DNA of 59,362 nucleotides from Bacteroidales bacterium (GCA_017469845.1 JAFUFP010000062.1:1-59362); one strand, 5' to 3'; positions 49,025 through 58,740 are shown, numbered from the stretch's first letter. Notes: a model not told the origin generated them from the sequence alone. A program made the numbers and translations.

Positions 49025-51475
49025 ATGCAGGTATTGAAATTCGGAGGGACCTCTGTCGCCAATGCGGCGAACATGTCCCAATGCGTAAAAATCATCACCG
49101 CGACAGTCGAGCGCGACCGTGCGATTGTCGTAGGCTCCGCCATCGGCGGCTGCACCGATACTCTGATCAAGATCGGAAAAATGGCATCCGTGAGGGATGA
49201 GGGCTACAAGACCCTTATCGATGAACTCCAGGAGAAGCACCACGTTCTCATCAAGGAACTCCTTCCTGAAGAGAAGCATGAGGAATCCATTGAGGAGTTG
49301 GACGCCACTTTCGATTACATCAAAGGTATCGCGAAGGGAGTTTGCCTTCTTGGTGAACTTACCGAAACCTCCCTTGACGCCATCCAGGGTTGCGGCGAGC
49401 TCCTCTCGACCAGGATCCTGGCGACGAGGCTCAAATCCACAGGAATCTCGACCAAGTGGGTCGACTCCCGTGAAATCATCAAGACCTACCGTGAAAGGGG
49501 TAGAGTCATCGTTGACACTGCGGCAACTTACGCCAACGTCCAGGCGATGATAGACGCGAACCCCAGGAAACAGGTCTTTGTGGTTCCCGGATTCATCGGA
49601 AGCGATGCGGCCGGAAGGATGACTACCCTCGGAAGGGGAGGATCCGACTACTCGGCGTCCCTGTATGCCGTCGGCAGCAAGGCCCGTGCCCTTGAAACAT
49701 GGAAGGATGTCCCCGGTATGATGACGGCCAACCCCAAGATCGTCCCCGAGGCTCAGCCCATCCATCACATTTCCTACAGGGCCGCACTTGAACTTTCCCA
49801 TTTCGGAGCGAAGGTGATCTATCCCCCTACGATCGCCCCTGTCGTCGCCGAAAGGATTCCCATTTACGTCAAGTGCACATTCGACCCTTCTGCTGAAGGT
49901 ACGATCATAGAGCAGAATCCCCCTCTGAGCAAGAACAAGCTCATCGGAATTTCGAACTCCGACAACATCGCCCTTCTCTCCCTTGAAGGCGGCGGTATGG
50001 TCGGCGTCCCCGGATTCTCTTCAAGGCTTTTCCAGACCCTGAGCGACAACGACATAAGCATAATGCTCATCACGCAGGCTTCTTCCGTGAACACGATGTG
50101 CGTCGCCGTTTCCGAAAAAGACGCGGCCAAGGCAAAAGTCGCCGCCGACAAATGTTTCGCATATGAGATCTCTCTCGGAAAGATCAACCCCCTGAAGGTT
50201 GAAACCGGTTACTCGATCGTCTGCCTTGTCGGAGATGACATCCTCAGCCAGAGAGGAACTACCGGAAGGATGCTCGACGCTCTTGGCAAGAGAAGCATCG
50301 GAGTGAGGGCCGTCGCCCAAGGTTCTTCCGAGAGGAACATTTCCGTGATTCTCAAGTCCTGCGATGTCGAAGCCGCCACCAGATATATCCACAGCGAATT
50401 CTTCGAGTCTTCCCACTACAAGGAGATCAACCTCTTTGTCGCCGGTTACGGAACAGTGGGCAGGGCTCTGATCGATATGCTCGCCAAAAACAGCGGAGCC
50501 ATCGCCGAAAGAACCGGAAAGAGGCTTCACCTCATCGGTATCGCCAACAGCCGCAAATATGTCCTCAACATCGCGGGCATACCTTTCGAAAAGGCGGGTG
50601 AACTGCTTGAAAACGGCAAGAGCGCTTCAGGAGATGCATACTTCGAGGAGATGTCCGCTTATTCTCTCCAGAACTCCGTGTTCGTGGACTGTACGGCGAA
50701 TTCGGACATGCTGTACAAATACCTGAGCCTTTTCCGCCAGGGATACAGCGTTGTGGCATGCAACAAGATCCCGTTCACGGGAAGCTATTCTTCATATGAG
50801 AACATGAAGAATTCCGCTGTGGAGAATATCGTCTCCCTGAGGTACGAGACAACGGTTGGAGCCGCTCTTCCCATTCTGGAGTCCATCCTCCGTAGCCGCA
50901 ATTCCGGAGACGGCATCATCAAGGTGGAGTCCGTGCTTTCCGGAACTCTTAACTATCTCTTCAGCACATATGACGGCACAAAGCCCTTCGCTGAAGTTGT
51001 CCGTGATGCGCAGAAAGCGGGGTATACCGAGTCCGATCCGAGGCTGGACCTCAACGGGCGGGACGTTCTCCGCAAACTGATCATCCTCGCCCGTGAGGCG
51101 GGAATCCCTCTTGAAGAGAAGGATGTGAACATGATACCGGTCCTCGGACCCGAGTACTTCGAAGGCAGTATCGAAGATTTCTATGCGAAAATGGCCGCGG
51201 ATGAGGCCAAATTCTTCCAGGCCTATTCCGAAATCGCCTCCAAAGGCCTTCGTCAGAGGTTCGTCGCATCGCTTGAGAACACCTCCGAAGGATACAAGGC
51301 GACCATCGGCGTTAAACTTGTGGACTCGGAAAGTCCCCTTTATTCTCTCAGCGGCACGGATAATGCAGCAATGATAACAACTGATTTTTATCCCTCACCG
51401 TTGGTGGTACGTGGAGCCGGAGCGGGAGCTCAGCAGACGGCTTCTGGAATTTTGAACGATATTTTGATGTCATGA
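49025..51475 (+). CDS. thrA: Bifunctional aspartokinase / homoserine dehydrogenase
   Basis: The 816-residue fusion. The aspartokinase domain begins MQVLKFGGTSVANAANM and includes GRGGSDYSASLYA; ACT-type regulatory segments lie at about 300-450 (GISNSDNIALLSLEGG, SIMLITQASSVNTM). The homoserine dehydrogenase domain begins at about 465 with the NAD-binding INLFVAGYGTVGRAL and contains VVACNKIPFTG and GYTESDPRLDLNGRDVLRK. It catalyses the first and third steps from aspartate to homoserine, with asd, encoded next, supplying the middle step. Threonine feedback through the ACT domains is known for the family. Confidence 0.97.
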   Translation: MQVLKFGGTSVANAANMSQCVKIITATVERDRAIVVGSAIGGCTDTLIKIGKMASVRDEGYKTLIDELQEKHHVLIKELLPEEKHEESIEELDATFDYIKGIAKGVCLLGELTETSLDAIQGCGELLSTRILATRLKSTGISTKWVDSREIIKTYRERGRVIVDTAATYANVQAMIDANPRKQVFVVPGFIGSDAAGRMTTLGRGGSDYSASLYAVGSKARALETWKDVPGMMTANPKIVPEAQPIHHISYRAALELSHFGAKVIYPPTIAPVVAERIPIYVKCTFDPSAEGTIIEQNPPLSKNKLIGISNSDNIALLSLEGGGMVGVPGFSSRLFQTLSDNDISIMLITQASSVNTMCVAVSEKDAAKAKVAADKCFAYEISLGKINPLKVETGYSIVCLVGDDILSQRGTTGRMLDALGKRSIGVRAVAQGSSERNISVILKSCDVEAATRYIHSEFFESSHYKEINLFVAGYGTVGRALIDMLAKNSGAIAERTGKRLHLIGIANSRKYVLNIAGIPFEKAGELLENGKSASGDAYFEEMSAYSLQNSVFVDCTANSDMLYKYLSLFRQGYSVVACNKIPFTGSYSSYENMKNSAVENIVSLRYETTVGAALPILESILRSRNSGDGIIKVESVLSGTLNYLFSTYDGTKPFAEVVRDAQKAGYTESDPRLDLNGRDVLRKLIILAREAGIPLEEKDVNMIPVLGPEYFEGSIEDFYAKMAADEAKFFQAYSEIASKGLRQRFVASLENTSEGYKATIGVKLVDSESPLYSLSGTDNAAMITTDFYPSPLVVRGAGAGAQQTASGILNDILMS

Positions 51476-52479
51476 AAGTAGCTGTAGTAGGTGTGACCGG
51501 ACTTGTCGGTCAGAGAATGATGGAAGTCCTCGAGGAGAGGAACTTCCCTGTAACAGAGTTCCTTCCTGTGGCCTCCGAGAGGTCTGTAGGGAAGACAGTC
51601 AAATTCGGCGGTAAAGATTATACCGTCATAAGCGCTGAGGAAGCGATTTCACGCAAACCCGATCTGGCAATTTTCTCGGCCGGTGCGGGAGCTTCCAAAG
51701 AGCTTGCGCCCAAGTTCGCGGAAGTGGGTTGCCGCGTTGTCGACAATTCCTCATACTGGAGAATGGATCCGGACAAGAAGCTTGTGATTCCTGAAATCAA
51801 TCCCGATGTCCTCACTCCCGATGACTATATCATCGCGAACCCCAACTGTTCGACCATCCAGATGCTCCTTCCTCTGGCACCTCTTCACAAGAAGTACCAC
51901 ATCAAGAGGATCGTCGTTTCCACATATCAGAGCGTGACCGGTTCCGGAAACAAGGCCGTCGCCCAGATGGAAGCCGAAAGAGAGGGAAAGCAGTGGGGAG
52001 AATACAAGGCCTTCTATCCCCATCCCATCGATGAGAACATCCTTCCCCATATCGACACCTTCCTTGACAACGGTTATACCAAGGAGGAGATGAAGATGGT
52101 GAACGAGACCCACAAGATTCTGAGGGATCCCCTCATCGGAGTATCCCCTACCACCGCCAGGGTTCCCGTCATCGGCGGTCACTCCGAGTCGATCAATCTC
52201 GAGTTCGAGAAGGACTTCGAACTTGAGGACATCCGCTCGATCTGGGAGAGCACTCCCGGCGTCACCGTCCAGGACGATCCGGCCAACAATGTCTATCCCA
52301 TGCCCAAGTTCGCTCTCGGCAAGGATGACGTCTTCGTCGGAAGACTCCGTCGTGACCCTTCCGTAACTTACGGAATCAACTTCTGGTGCGTATCTGACAA
52401 TATCCGCAAGGGTGCGGCCACAAACGCCGTCCAGATCGCTGAACTTCTTATCGAGAAGGGCTTCCTTCCCAGGTATTAG
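51472..52479 (+). CDS. asd: Aspartate-semialdehyde dehydrogenase
   Basis: The 335-residue enzyme reduces aspartyl phosphate to aspartate semialdehyde. N-terminal nucleotide-binding MKVAVVGVTGLVGQRMMEVL, catalytic Cys126 in NPNCSTIQ, then VPVIGGHSESI with the acid-base histidine. Its ATG overlaps the thrA stop by four bases, so translation is coupled and the three pathway steps are encoded together. A strong terminator follows. Confidence 0.97.
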   Translation: MKVAVVGVTGLVGQRMMEVLEERNFPVTEFLPVASERSVGKTVKFGGKDYTVISAEEAISRKPDLAIFSAGAGASKELAPKFAEVGCRVVDNSSYWRMDPDKKLVIPEINPDVLTPDDYIIANPNCSTIQMLLPLAPLHKKYHIKRIVVSTYQSVTGSGNKAVAQMEAEREGKQWGEYKAFYPHPIDENILPHIDTFLDNGYTKEEMKMVNETHKILRDPLIGVSPTTARVPVIGGHSESINLEFEKDFELEDIRSIWESTPGVTVQDDPANNVYPMPKFALGKDDVFVGRLRRDPSVTYGINFWCVSDNIRKGAATNAVQIAELLIEKGFLPRY

Positions 52480-52512
52480 AAGCAGGAATATAAACGGAAA
52501 GCAATTTCGGAA

Positions 52513-52555
52513 GAGGGGAGACCGCCGCACTTTTGGCTGTCTCCCCTCAATTTTT
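52513..52555 (+). terminator. Terminator of the metX-thrA-asd operon
   Basis: GAGGGGAGAC pairs with GTCTCCCCTC (52513-52522 and 52539-52548), followed by AATTTTT. Confidence 0.88.
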
Positions 52556-52572
52556 CGTATGTCCCTCTTCCG

Positions 52573-53061
52573 CTAGATATATACTATTATGTAGTACATC
52601 ATCAGTCCGGCCGCTATAAGTTTGATTCCGGTTCCGCAAAGGAATCCCAGGAATGCCCCCAAAGCCGAAGTTACTGAATCCGCCGCCGTTTTGTCGGAGA
52701 ACAGCACTTCGAAAAGGAAGGCGCCCAGAAGCGAGCCGAGGATGATTCCGACGGGAGGGATGAACATTCCCGCGAAGAGTCCTATGATGGCTCCCCATGA
52801 AGCGTATTTGCTTCCTCCGGTAAGTTTCGTGAACCATGCGGGGACCACGTAGTCGATGATGACGACGACCGTCGTGATGACCAGCCAGATGATGAGGAAT
52901 TTCGTGCTCATGGGGTCGCCGGCCCCGTTGGTGCCTTTAGCGAGGTACACAAGGAGAAGACCGGCCCAGCTCACAGGAGGACCGGGAAGAGCCGGAACGA
53001 CGCTTCCGATGATTCCGACGATTCCCAGAATGACGGCGAGTATTACAAGAACGGTTGACAT
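52573..53061 (-). CDS. DUF456 family membrane protein
   Basis: The 162-residue protein has four or five hydrophobic segments with glycine-rich stretches (VILGIVGIIGSVVPALPGPP, GAIIGLFAGMFIPPVGIILG, then SLLGAFLFEVLF), the DUF456 pattern. Function unknown. It lies 5 bases after the M24 aminopeptidase stop and is probably co-transcribed. Confidence 0.85.
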   Translation of the reverse strand: MSTVLVILAVILGIVGIIGSVVPALPGPPVSWAGLLLVYLAKGTNGAGDPMSTKFLIIWLVITTVVVIIDYVVPAWFTKLTGGSKYASWGAIIGLFAGMFIPPVGIILGSLLGAFLFEVLFSDKTAADSVTSALGAFLGFLCGTGIKLIAAGLMMYYIIVYI

Positions 53062-53066
53062 GGCGG

Positions 53067-54500
53067 TTACTTTGCCATTGCCGCTTCAACTTCGTCGGGA
53101 GTGATGGGAAGTCGCTTCGGACCTGTCCTCCTTGCCCCGTTGGGGGTTACAAGGACGTCGTCCTCGAGGCGGATGCCACCGAAGTCGTAATAACTCTCAA
53201 GACGGCTGAAGTTCACGAAATCCTTTCCTTTACCCTCGCTCTTCCATGTCTCGATGAGGGCGGGGATGAAGTATATTCCCGGTTCGTCGGTGATAACGTT
53301 TCCGGGGACGAGTTTCCTTGCCATACGCAGGCTTCCGAGTCCCAGCTGGTCGGATCTCTTCTGATCGGGATCGTATCCTACGAGGTTTTCGCCGAGGTCC
53401 TCCATGTCATGGACATCCATTCCCATGTTGTGGCCAAGGCCGTGGGGCTGGAACAGTCCGGCTATTCCCTGGGCTACCATTTCGTCGAGGTCGCCGTGGA
53501 CGAGCCCCAGGGCGGAGAGTCCTTCAAGCATCCTCTTCGCGGTCGCCAGATGGACATCCCTATAGGATATTCCGGGTTTCACGAGAGAGAAAGCGTGGTT
53601 GTTGCAGTCGCATACTATCTGGTAAACGTCCCTTTGTTTCTGTGTGAACTTCCCGCTTGTGGGATAGGTCCTTGTGAAGTCCGAAGCATAGTGGAGATTG
53701 TTTTCCGCGCCGGCGTCTATCACCATCAGTTTCCCGGGCTCGATGATCTTGTCGTGGAGATGGTTGTGGAGAGTCTCTCCGTGCTGGGTCAGAATGGTCG
53801 GGAACGATACGCCCCATCCCTTGGAGATGGTGACGGCTTCCATCTTTCCGACGATTTCCTGCTCGATGATGCCGGGAACTATGCTGTCGCGGCCGATGGA
53901 ATGCATCTCGTATCCGAGGGCGCAGGCGTCGTCGATGGCGTCAATCTCGCACTGCTCCTTTACGAGGCGCATTGAGATCACCGCTTTCACCAGTTCTTCG
54001 GAAGCATGGTGTCCATCCCCTTCCGCCACGATGTTCACTTCGTCGTAGGTGCATCTTGTGAGCATGGAAAGTTTGATGGTGTTGTAGTAGCGGGACGGGG
54101 GCAGGAAATGTATCCTTCTTCCCTGTGAAATCGCCTTCGCCACTACGGCGTCAACGGCTTTGTAAGGAGCCGATGAATAAATTCCTACGCTTTCTGCCTT
54201 TGACTGAACCGTCGGTTGGGGACCCATCCAGATGATGTCTCCGATTTCGACGTCGTCGGCGAATATTGTCTGCTCTCCGCTGTCGAAGTCGATGACCGCC
54301 GCGTAGCGCGGATCATCCAGTCCGAAATAGTACAGCCATGAAGAATCCTGTCTCCATTTGTAGCAGTTGTCCTTGTATTGGGCGGGAGCCTCGACGTTTC
54401 CGATGAAAAGTGCTATTCCCCGTTTTCCCTCGGGTGCGGTTTTGGCCATCTTCTCGCAGAGGGTCCTGCGTCTGGCCACGTATGTGCTTTTGTCGAACAT
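53067..54500 (-). CDS. Xaa-Pro aminopeptidase family protein (M24B)
   Basis: In the 477-residue protein the N-terminal creatinase-like domain (about 1-165) is followed by a pita-bread metallopeptidase domain. Metal ligands are readable: Asp residues in VIDAGAENNLHYASDFTRTY, His in PHGLGHNMGMDVHD, Glu in ITDEPGIYF and GGIRLEDDVLV. Such enzymes release an N-terminal residue preceding proline. No signal peptide, so cytoplasmic. Likely recycles proline-containing peptides, complementing the exported DPP-IV-type enzyme elsewhere in the window. Confidence 0.93.
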   Translation of the reverse strand: MFDKSTYVARRRTLCEKMAKTAPEGKRGIALFIGNVEAPAQYKDNCYKWRQDSSWLYYFGLDDPRYAAVIDFDSGEQTIFADDVEIGDIIWMGPQPTVQSKAESVGIYSSAPYKAVDAVVAKAISQGRRIHFLPPSRYYNTIKLSMLTRCTYDEVNIVAEGDGHHASEELVKAVISMRLVKEQCEIDAIDDACALGYEMHSIGRDSIVPGIIEQEIVGKMEAVTISKGWGVSFPTILTQHGETLHNHLHDKIIEPGKLMVIDAGAENNLHYASDFTRTYPTSGKFTQKQRDVYQIVCDCNNHAFSLVKPGISYRDVHLATAKRMLEGLSALGLVHGDLDEMVAQGIAGLFQPHGLGHNMGMDVHDMEDLGENLVGYDPDQKRSDQLGLGSLRMARKLVPGNVITDEPGIYFIPALIETWKSEGKGKDFVNFSRLESYYDFGGIRLEDDVLVTPNGARRTGPKRLPITPDEVEAAMAK

Positions 54501-54521
54501 TTTCAGAAGTGTTGGTCAGGA

Positions 54522-54529
54522 CAAATATA
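54522..54529 (-). promoter_or_regulatory. -7 box TATATTTG for the aminopeptidase/DUF456 operon
   Basis: CAAATATA on the plus strand, 21 bases upstream of the start at 54500. Confidence 0.6.
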
Positions 54530-54571
54530 ACAAAGATTGTCCATTTTACGGCCCTACGGAGGAAAAAACAA

Positions 54572-54600
54572 AAAGAAGACTCCACCGGGAAGCCTTCTTT
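54572..54600 (-). terminator. Terminator of the ahcY-nhaA-thioredoxin operon
   Basis: AAAGAAG (54572-54578) pairs with CTTCTTT (54594-54600), partly extended inward. On the minus strand it is followed by TTGTTTTTTCC, and it lies about 30 bases after the stop at 54629. Confidence 0.7.
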
Positions 54601-54628
54601 CGTGAACTGAGTGTCGCGGACAAATCCG

Positions 54629-55060
54629 TTATTCGAATGCTGCGGACAGGAATTTCAGGAAGTTTCCTTCCGAAGTGGAACCGATCATTGATTTGACGGG
54701 TTTGCCCTCAGTGTCAAGGATACAGAAGAACGGGATGCCGTTCTCGAATCCCGCTTCGGTGAACCCGGGAGCGAGTTTCTTGCCCTCTTCGGTGTCGACA
54801 TCGAGAAAGACAACGTTCATTTTCTCCATGACTTTTTTCACCTCCTCATTTTTCATGACTTGGTTCTTCATTGTCTTGCAGGGAGGGCACCAGGTGGCGG
54901 TGAGCATCACCAGAACGGGCTTTTTCGCATCGCTGACATAGGACTTGGGCAGGAACTTCTCATCGAAAGTCTTGGTCTGCGCCTGTGCCTTTGATGGCAT
55001 CATCGCGAGCATTATGACCGCGAAAAGGGAAGTGATGAGGATTTTTGCGTTCGTTTTCAT
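54629..55060 (-). CDS. Periplasmic thioredoxin-like protein
   Basis: The 143-residue protein has a Sec signal (MKTNAKILITSLFAVIMLAM to SKAQA) and a thioredoxin fold with active site WCPPCK (CPPC rather than CGPC). The usual cis-Pro site reads NGIPFFCIL. CPPC motifs occur in periplasmic reductases. It starts 2 bases after the nhaA stop, so it is in the same operon. Target proteins unknown. Confidence 0.85.
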   Translation of the reverse strand: MKTNAKILITSLFAVIMLAMMPSKAQAQTKTFDEKFLPKSYVSDAKKPVLVMLTATWCPPCKTMKNQVMKNEEVKKVMEKMNVVFLDVDTEEGKKLAPGFTEAGFENGIPFFCILDTEGKPVKSMIGSTSEGNFLKFLSAAFE

Positions 55061-55062
55061 CG

Positions 55063-56469
55063 CTATGATTTTTTCAGAGATTTATGGAACATGTTGATGA
55101 GGATGCTGCCCAGAATACCGGCACAGAGGGAACCGAGCAGGATAGCAATCTTGCCCATATCCCTGAGTTGTGACATCACTTCCGGAGTCTGGTCGGAGAA
55201 TGACAGCGTATCGACGAAGATCGACATCGTGAATCCTATACCGCCCAGGCATGCGACCGCGAACAGCATCTTCCAGTTCGCCCCTTCGGGCATGGAACCG
55301 ACCTTGGTCTTGACTGCGATGAAGCTGGCGAGAGTGATACCGATAGGCTTGCCAAGAAGAAGTCCGAGGAAAATTCCGAGACTTACGCTTCCCATTCCGG
55401 GGGTCATTTTGAAAATGTTGAAATACGACGGGTCGGTGATTTCAACTCCGGCGTTGGCGAGGGCGAAGATCGGCATGATGAGGAAATTCACCCAAGGGCT
55501 CAGATGGTGTTCAAGCCTGTAGCTCATTCCGATGCAGTTCTTGGAAGTCTTGCTCAACTGCCTGAGGCAATGCCTCTGGGGACCGTTGGGGAATCCGCTT
55601 CCCTCGGCGATTGAGTCAAACTCCTCAAGTTGAGCCCTGTAGTGGTCGCGCTTATGGTAGTAGTATTCCTTGGTGTAACGGGCCTTCATAGGAACGAGGA
55701 ACGCCATAACTACACCGGACATGGTCGCATGGATTCCGGCATAGTAGAAGAGGACCCAAACCGCTATTGCGGGAATGAAGTAGAACCAGGTCCTTTTCTC
55801 TCCCACCTTGTTCATGATAAGGATGAGGCAGATCAGGAGGGCGGCGATGCCCAGGAGAAGGAAATTGATGGTTCCGCCGTAGAACAGGGCGACGACAAGA
55901 ATCGCTATCAGGTCATCCGCGATGGCGAGCGCCGTGAGGAACACTTTCAGTGACACCGGGACCTTGTCTCCCAGGATCGAAAGGATTCCGACGGCGAAGG
56001 CGATATCCGTAGCTGTAGGAATACCCCATCCTGAGGATGCCGCTGAACCGTGGTTGACGAGTGTATAGATGAGGGCCGGCATGACGACTCCGCCGAAGGC
56101 GGCGATAACCGGCATTATGGCTTTCTTGGGGGTGCTCAGTTCTCCATGGGCGACTTCCCTCTTTATTTCAAGTCCGACCGTGAAGAAGAAGACGGCCATC
56201 AGGATGTCGTTGATGAACTTCTCTACGGTCATTCCCATAGGGAAAGTGAAGCCTCCTCCGTTCGGGGATACGACACTTATCCCGAGGTCTGTTTCAAGGA
56301 TGTTGTGGTAAGCTTCTTTTGTGAAAGGAAGATTCGCAAGAAGCATCGCGAGGACAACGCATGCGAGCAGTATCACGCCCTGCGCCCATGGTTTTTTGCT
56401 GAATCTCTTGTTTGAATCCTCAAAGCTGATTACGCTTCTTGTCCACGCGTAATAAGGGATAATCTTCAT
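55063..56469 (-). CDS. nhaA: Na+/H+ antiporter NhaA
   Basis: The 468-residue protein has about eleven or twelve membrane helices. NhaA signatures: FFFTVGLEIKREVAHGELS, then GWGIPTATDIAFAVGILS and ALAIADDLIAILVVALFYG with the paired ion-binding aspartates. A hydrophilic loop of about 60 residues (RYTKEYYYHKRDHYRAQLEE onward) interrupts the helices, as in the longer NhaA forms. It exports sodium in exchange for protons. The start at 56469 gives MKIIPYYAWTR; longer in-frame extension overlaps ahcY. It lies 23 bases after ahcY. Confidence 0.95.
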   Translation of the reverse strand: MKIIPYYAWTRSVISFEDSNKRFSKKPWAQGVILLACVVLAMLLANLPFTKEAYHNILETDLGISVVSPNGGGFTFPMGMTVEKFINDILMAVFFFTVGLEIKREVAHGELSTPKKAIMPVIAAFGGVVMPALIYTLVNHGSAASSGWGIPTATDIAFAVGILSILGDKVPVSLKVFLTALAIADDLIAILVVALFYGGTINFLLLGIAALLICLILIMNKVGEKRTWFYFIPAIAVWVLFYYAGIHATMSGVVMAFLVPMKARYTKEYYYHKRDHYRAQLEEFDSIAEGSGFPNGPQRHCLRQLSKTSKNCIGMSYRLEHHLSPWVNFLIMPIFALANAGVEITDPSYFNIFKMTPGMGSVSLGIFLGLLLGKPIGITLASFIAVKTKVGSMPEGANWKMLFAVACLGGIGFTMSIFVDTLSFSDQTPEVMSQLRDMGKIAILLGSLCAGILGSILINMFHKSLKKS

Positions 56470-56492
56470 AAAATGTAGGTTTGTCAGAATTG

Positions 56493-57743
56493 TTATTCTC
56501 CGTACAGATACTTGTGCTGCTCTTCTGAAAGACTGTCGATCGTTATGCCCCAGTCGGAGAGTTTCCTGCAGGCGACTTCCTTGTCGATGCTTTCGGGAAC
56601 ATTGTTGCACATGCTTCCCGCTTTCCTGCAGATGGTCTTTTCGTTATCAATGAGATATTTCGCGGAAAGGGCCTGGATGGCGAAAGACATGTCCATGATT
56701 TCAGCGGGATGTCCGTCTCCTGCAGCCAGGTTGACCAGACGTCCTTCCGCTATGACATAGAGAGTCCTGCCGTTTTCCAGGGTATAGGCCATGATGTTGT
56801 TTCTGGCGACTCTGCTCGATACGGCGACCCTCTTGAGCGCCGCCATTGCGACTTCTACATCAAAATGTCCGGCATTGCAGAGGATGGCGCCTTCTTTCAT
56901 GAGGGGGAAATGTTCTTCCGTAATGACGTCTTTGCAACCCGTTACCGTTATGAAGATGTCACCGACCTGAGCAGCCTGTTTCATCGTCATCACCTTGAAT
57001 CCGTCCATCACGGCTTCCATCGCCTTGATCGGGTCCACTTCCGTTACGATCACATCCGCTCCCATGCCTTTGGCTCTCATGGAAACGCCTTTGCCGCACC
57101 ATCCATAACCGGCTACAACGACGTTTTTGCCGGCTACGATAAGGTTTGTCGTGCGGTTTATTCCGTCCCAGACTGATTGTCCGGTGCCGTATCTGTTGTC
57201 AAAGAAATGCTTGCATGCCGCATCGTTCACGAGCATCATGGGGAAGCGGAGTTTACCCTCCTTGTCCATCGCCTGGAGGCGGAGGATTCCGGTGGTGGTC
57301 TCTTCGCAACCGCCGATCACGTTTCCGATGAGCTGAGGATAGTTTTCATGAATCATGTTGACAAGGTCTCCACCGTCATCGATGATGATGTTCGGCCCGA
57401 CTTCGATAACTTTCCTGATACCGGATTCGTATTCTTCCGGGGACGCGTCGTGAACCGCGAAGACATTCAGTCCCTCGTGGACAAGGGCGGCGGCAATGTC
57501 ATCTTGGGTACTGAGAGGGTTGCTGCCGGTCACATACATATCGGCCCCGGCATGAGCGAGAACCTTACAGAGGTATGCGGTCTTCGCCTCGAGATGGACA
57601 GACAGAGCCACCTTCTTTCCCGCGAAAGGTTTCGTTTCGCTGAATTCTTTTTCCAACCCACGGAGAAGGGGCATGTGGTCCTTTACCCATTCTATCTTGA
57701 TCTCACCGTCCCGCCAAAGCTCGGGGTTGCGTATTTCGCTCAT
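56493..57743 (-). CDS. ahcY: Adenosylhomocysteinase
   Basis: The 416-residue NAD-dependent enzyme hydrolyses S-adenosylhomocysteine to adenosine and homocysteine. Visible are HLEAKTAYL, SNPLSTQDD, NDAACKHFFDNRYGTGQS and the NAD-binding VVVAGYGWCGKGVSMRAKGMG. The protein is of the shorter subtype (about 400-420 residues, as in Archaea and Thermotoga) rather than the approximately 430-470-residue form, and ends in KYLYGE rather than the usual HYRY tail. It heads a minus-strand operon with nhaA and thioredoxin. Its product can re-enter methionine synthesis near the metX-thrA-asd operon. Confidence 0.95.
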   Translation of the reverse strand: MSEIRNPELWRDGEIKIEWVKDHMPLLRGLEKEFSETKPFAGKKVALSVHLEAKTAYLCKVLAHAGADMYVTGSNPLSTQDDIAAALVHEGLNVFAVHDASPEEYESGIRKVIEVGPNIIIDDGGDLVNMIHENYPQLIGNVIGGCEETTTGILRLQAMDKEGKLRFPMMLVNDAACKHFFDNRYGTGQSVWDGINRTTNLIVAGKNVVVAGYGWCGKGVSMRAKGMGADVIVTEVDPIKAMEAVMDGFKVMTMKQAAQVGDIFITVTGCKDVITEEHFPLMKEGAILCNAGHFDVEVAMAALKRVAVSSRVARNNIMAYTLENGRTLYVIAEGRLVNLAAGDGHPAEIMDMSFAIQALSAKYLIDNEKTICRKAGSMCNNVPESIDKEVACRKLSDWGITIDSLSEEQHKYLYGE

Positions 57744-57790
57744 ATTGTCTTGATTTGATTTTTCTGTGGAAAAAATTGTAATATGGACTG

Positions 57791-57798
57791 CAAATTTA
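57791..57798 (-). promoter_or_regulatory. -7 box TAAATTTG of the ahcY operon
   Basis: CAAATTTA on the plus strand, a perfect TAnnTTTG on the minus strand, 47 bases before the ahcY start. Confidence 0.6.
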
Positions 57799-57900
57799 CC
57801 ATTATTCCACCATTATCCCAAGACGAACGTTCAGGAGCGGGTTACGCAAATGCATCATTCGCCACAGTTCAGCCCCTTTTGCCAATTTCTTCCCCAAAAG

Positions 57901-57932
57901 TTTGGATGGCGTCGGCAGAAGATTTATTTTTG
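57901..57932 (+). promoter_or_regulatory. Promoter of fabG
   Basis: TTTG (57901-57904), 20 bases, TATTTTTG (57925-57932). It excludes the long in-frame extension from 57766 and supports the ATG at 57994. Confidence 0.75.
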
Positions 57933-57993
57933 TCGGGCTTTGGAGGAAGCTCCTCTCAATTGTAAATACAAACTAAAACATAGATCTATTATT

Positions 57994-58740
57994 ATGGGAC
58001 TTTTAGATGGAAAGGTGGCCGTTGTAACAGGCGCCGCCAGAGGAATTGGCAAGGCCATCGCTCTCAAATTCGCTTCAGAAGGTGCGGACGTCGCCTTCAC
58101 TGATCTCGTCATCAACGAGGCCGCCGAAGAGACGGTAAAGGAGATTGAAGCCTTCGGCCATAAGGTTAAAGCATATGCTTCAAATGCCGCTGATTTCGAG
58201 CAGACTCACGAAGTGGTGAATCAGATTCTTGCTGATTTCGGCAAGATCGACGTTCTGGTCAACAACGCCGGTATCACCAAGGACGGACTTATGCTGAAGA
58301 TGTCGGAGGCACAGTGGGACGCTGTCCTCAATGTCAACCTCAAATCCGCATTCAACTTCATACATGCATGCATCCCTTCAATGATGCGCCAGAAGAGCGG
58401 ATCCATTATCAATATGTCTTCTGTTGTCGGTGTTCACGGAAACGCCTCCCAGTGCAACTACTCGGCGTCGAAGGCCGGTCTTATCGCCCTGGCCAAGAGT
58501 ATCGGTCAGGAGATGGGCCGTAAGGGAATCAGGGCGAACTCGATCGCTCCCGGTTTCATCGACACTCCTATGACTCAAGCTCTTCCCGAAGATGTCCGCA
58601 AGCAGTGGATCGAGAAGATTCCTCTTCGCCGTGGTGGTACGGTTGAAGATATCGCTAACGTCGCTACATTCCTCGCCAGCGACATGTCTTCATATGTCAG
58701 CGGTGAAGTGATCCAGGTTGACGGTGGAATGAACATGTAA
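57994..58740 (+). CDS. fabG: 3-oxoacyl-ACP reductase FabG
   Basis: The 248-residue short-chain dehydrogenase reduces 3-oxoacyl-ACP in fatty-acid elongation. NADP-binding TGAARGIGKAIA, the NNAG motif VNNAGITKDGLM, catalytic Ser in MSSVVG, YSASKAG (YxxxK) and the C-terminal SGEVIQVDGGMNM, which is very typical of FabG. It is monocistronic, with its own promoter and a strong terminator before the tRNA-Leu. Confidence 0.95.
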   Translation: MGLLDGKVAVVTGAARGIGKAIALKFASEGADVAFTDLVINEAAEETVKEIEAFGHKVKAYASNAADFEQTHEVVNQILADFGKIDVLVNNAGITKDGLMLKMSEAQWDAVLNVNLKSAFNFIHACIPSMMRQKSGSIINMSSVVGVHGNASQCNYSASKAGLIALAKSIGQEMGRKGIRANSIAPGFIDTPMTQALPEDVRKQWIEKIPLRRGGTVEDIANVATFLASDMSSYVSGEVIQVDGGMNM

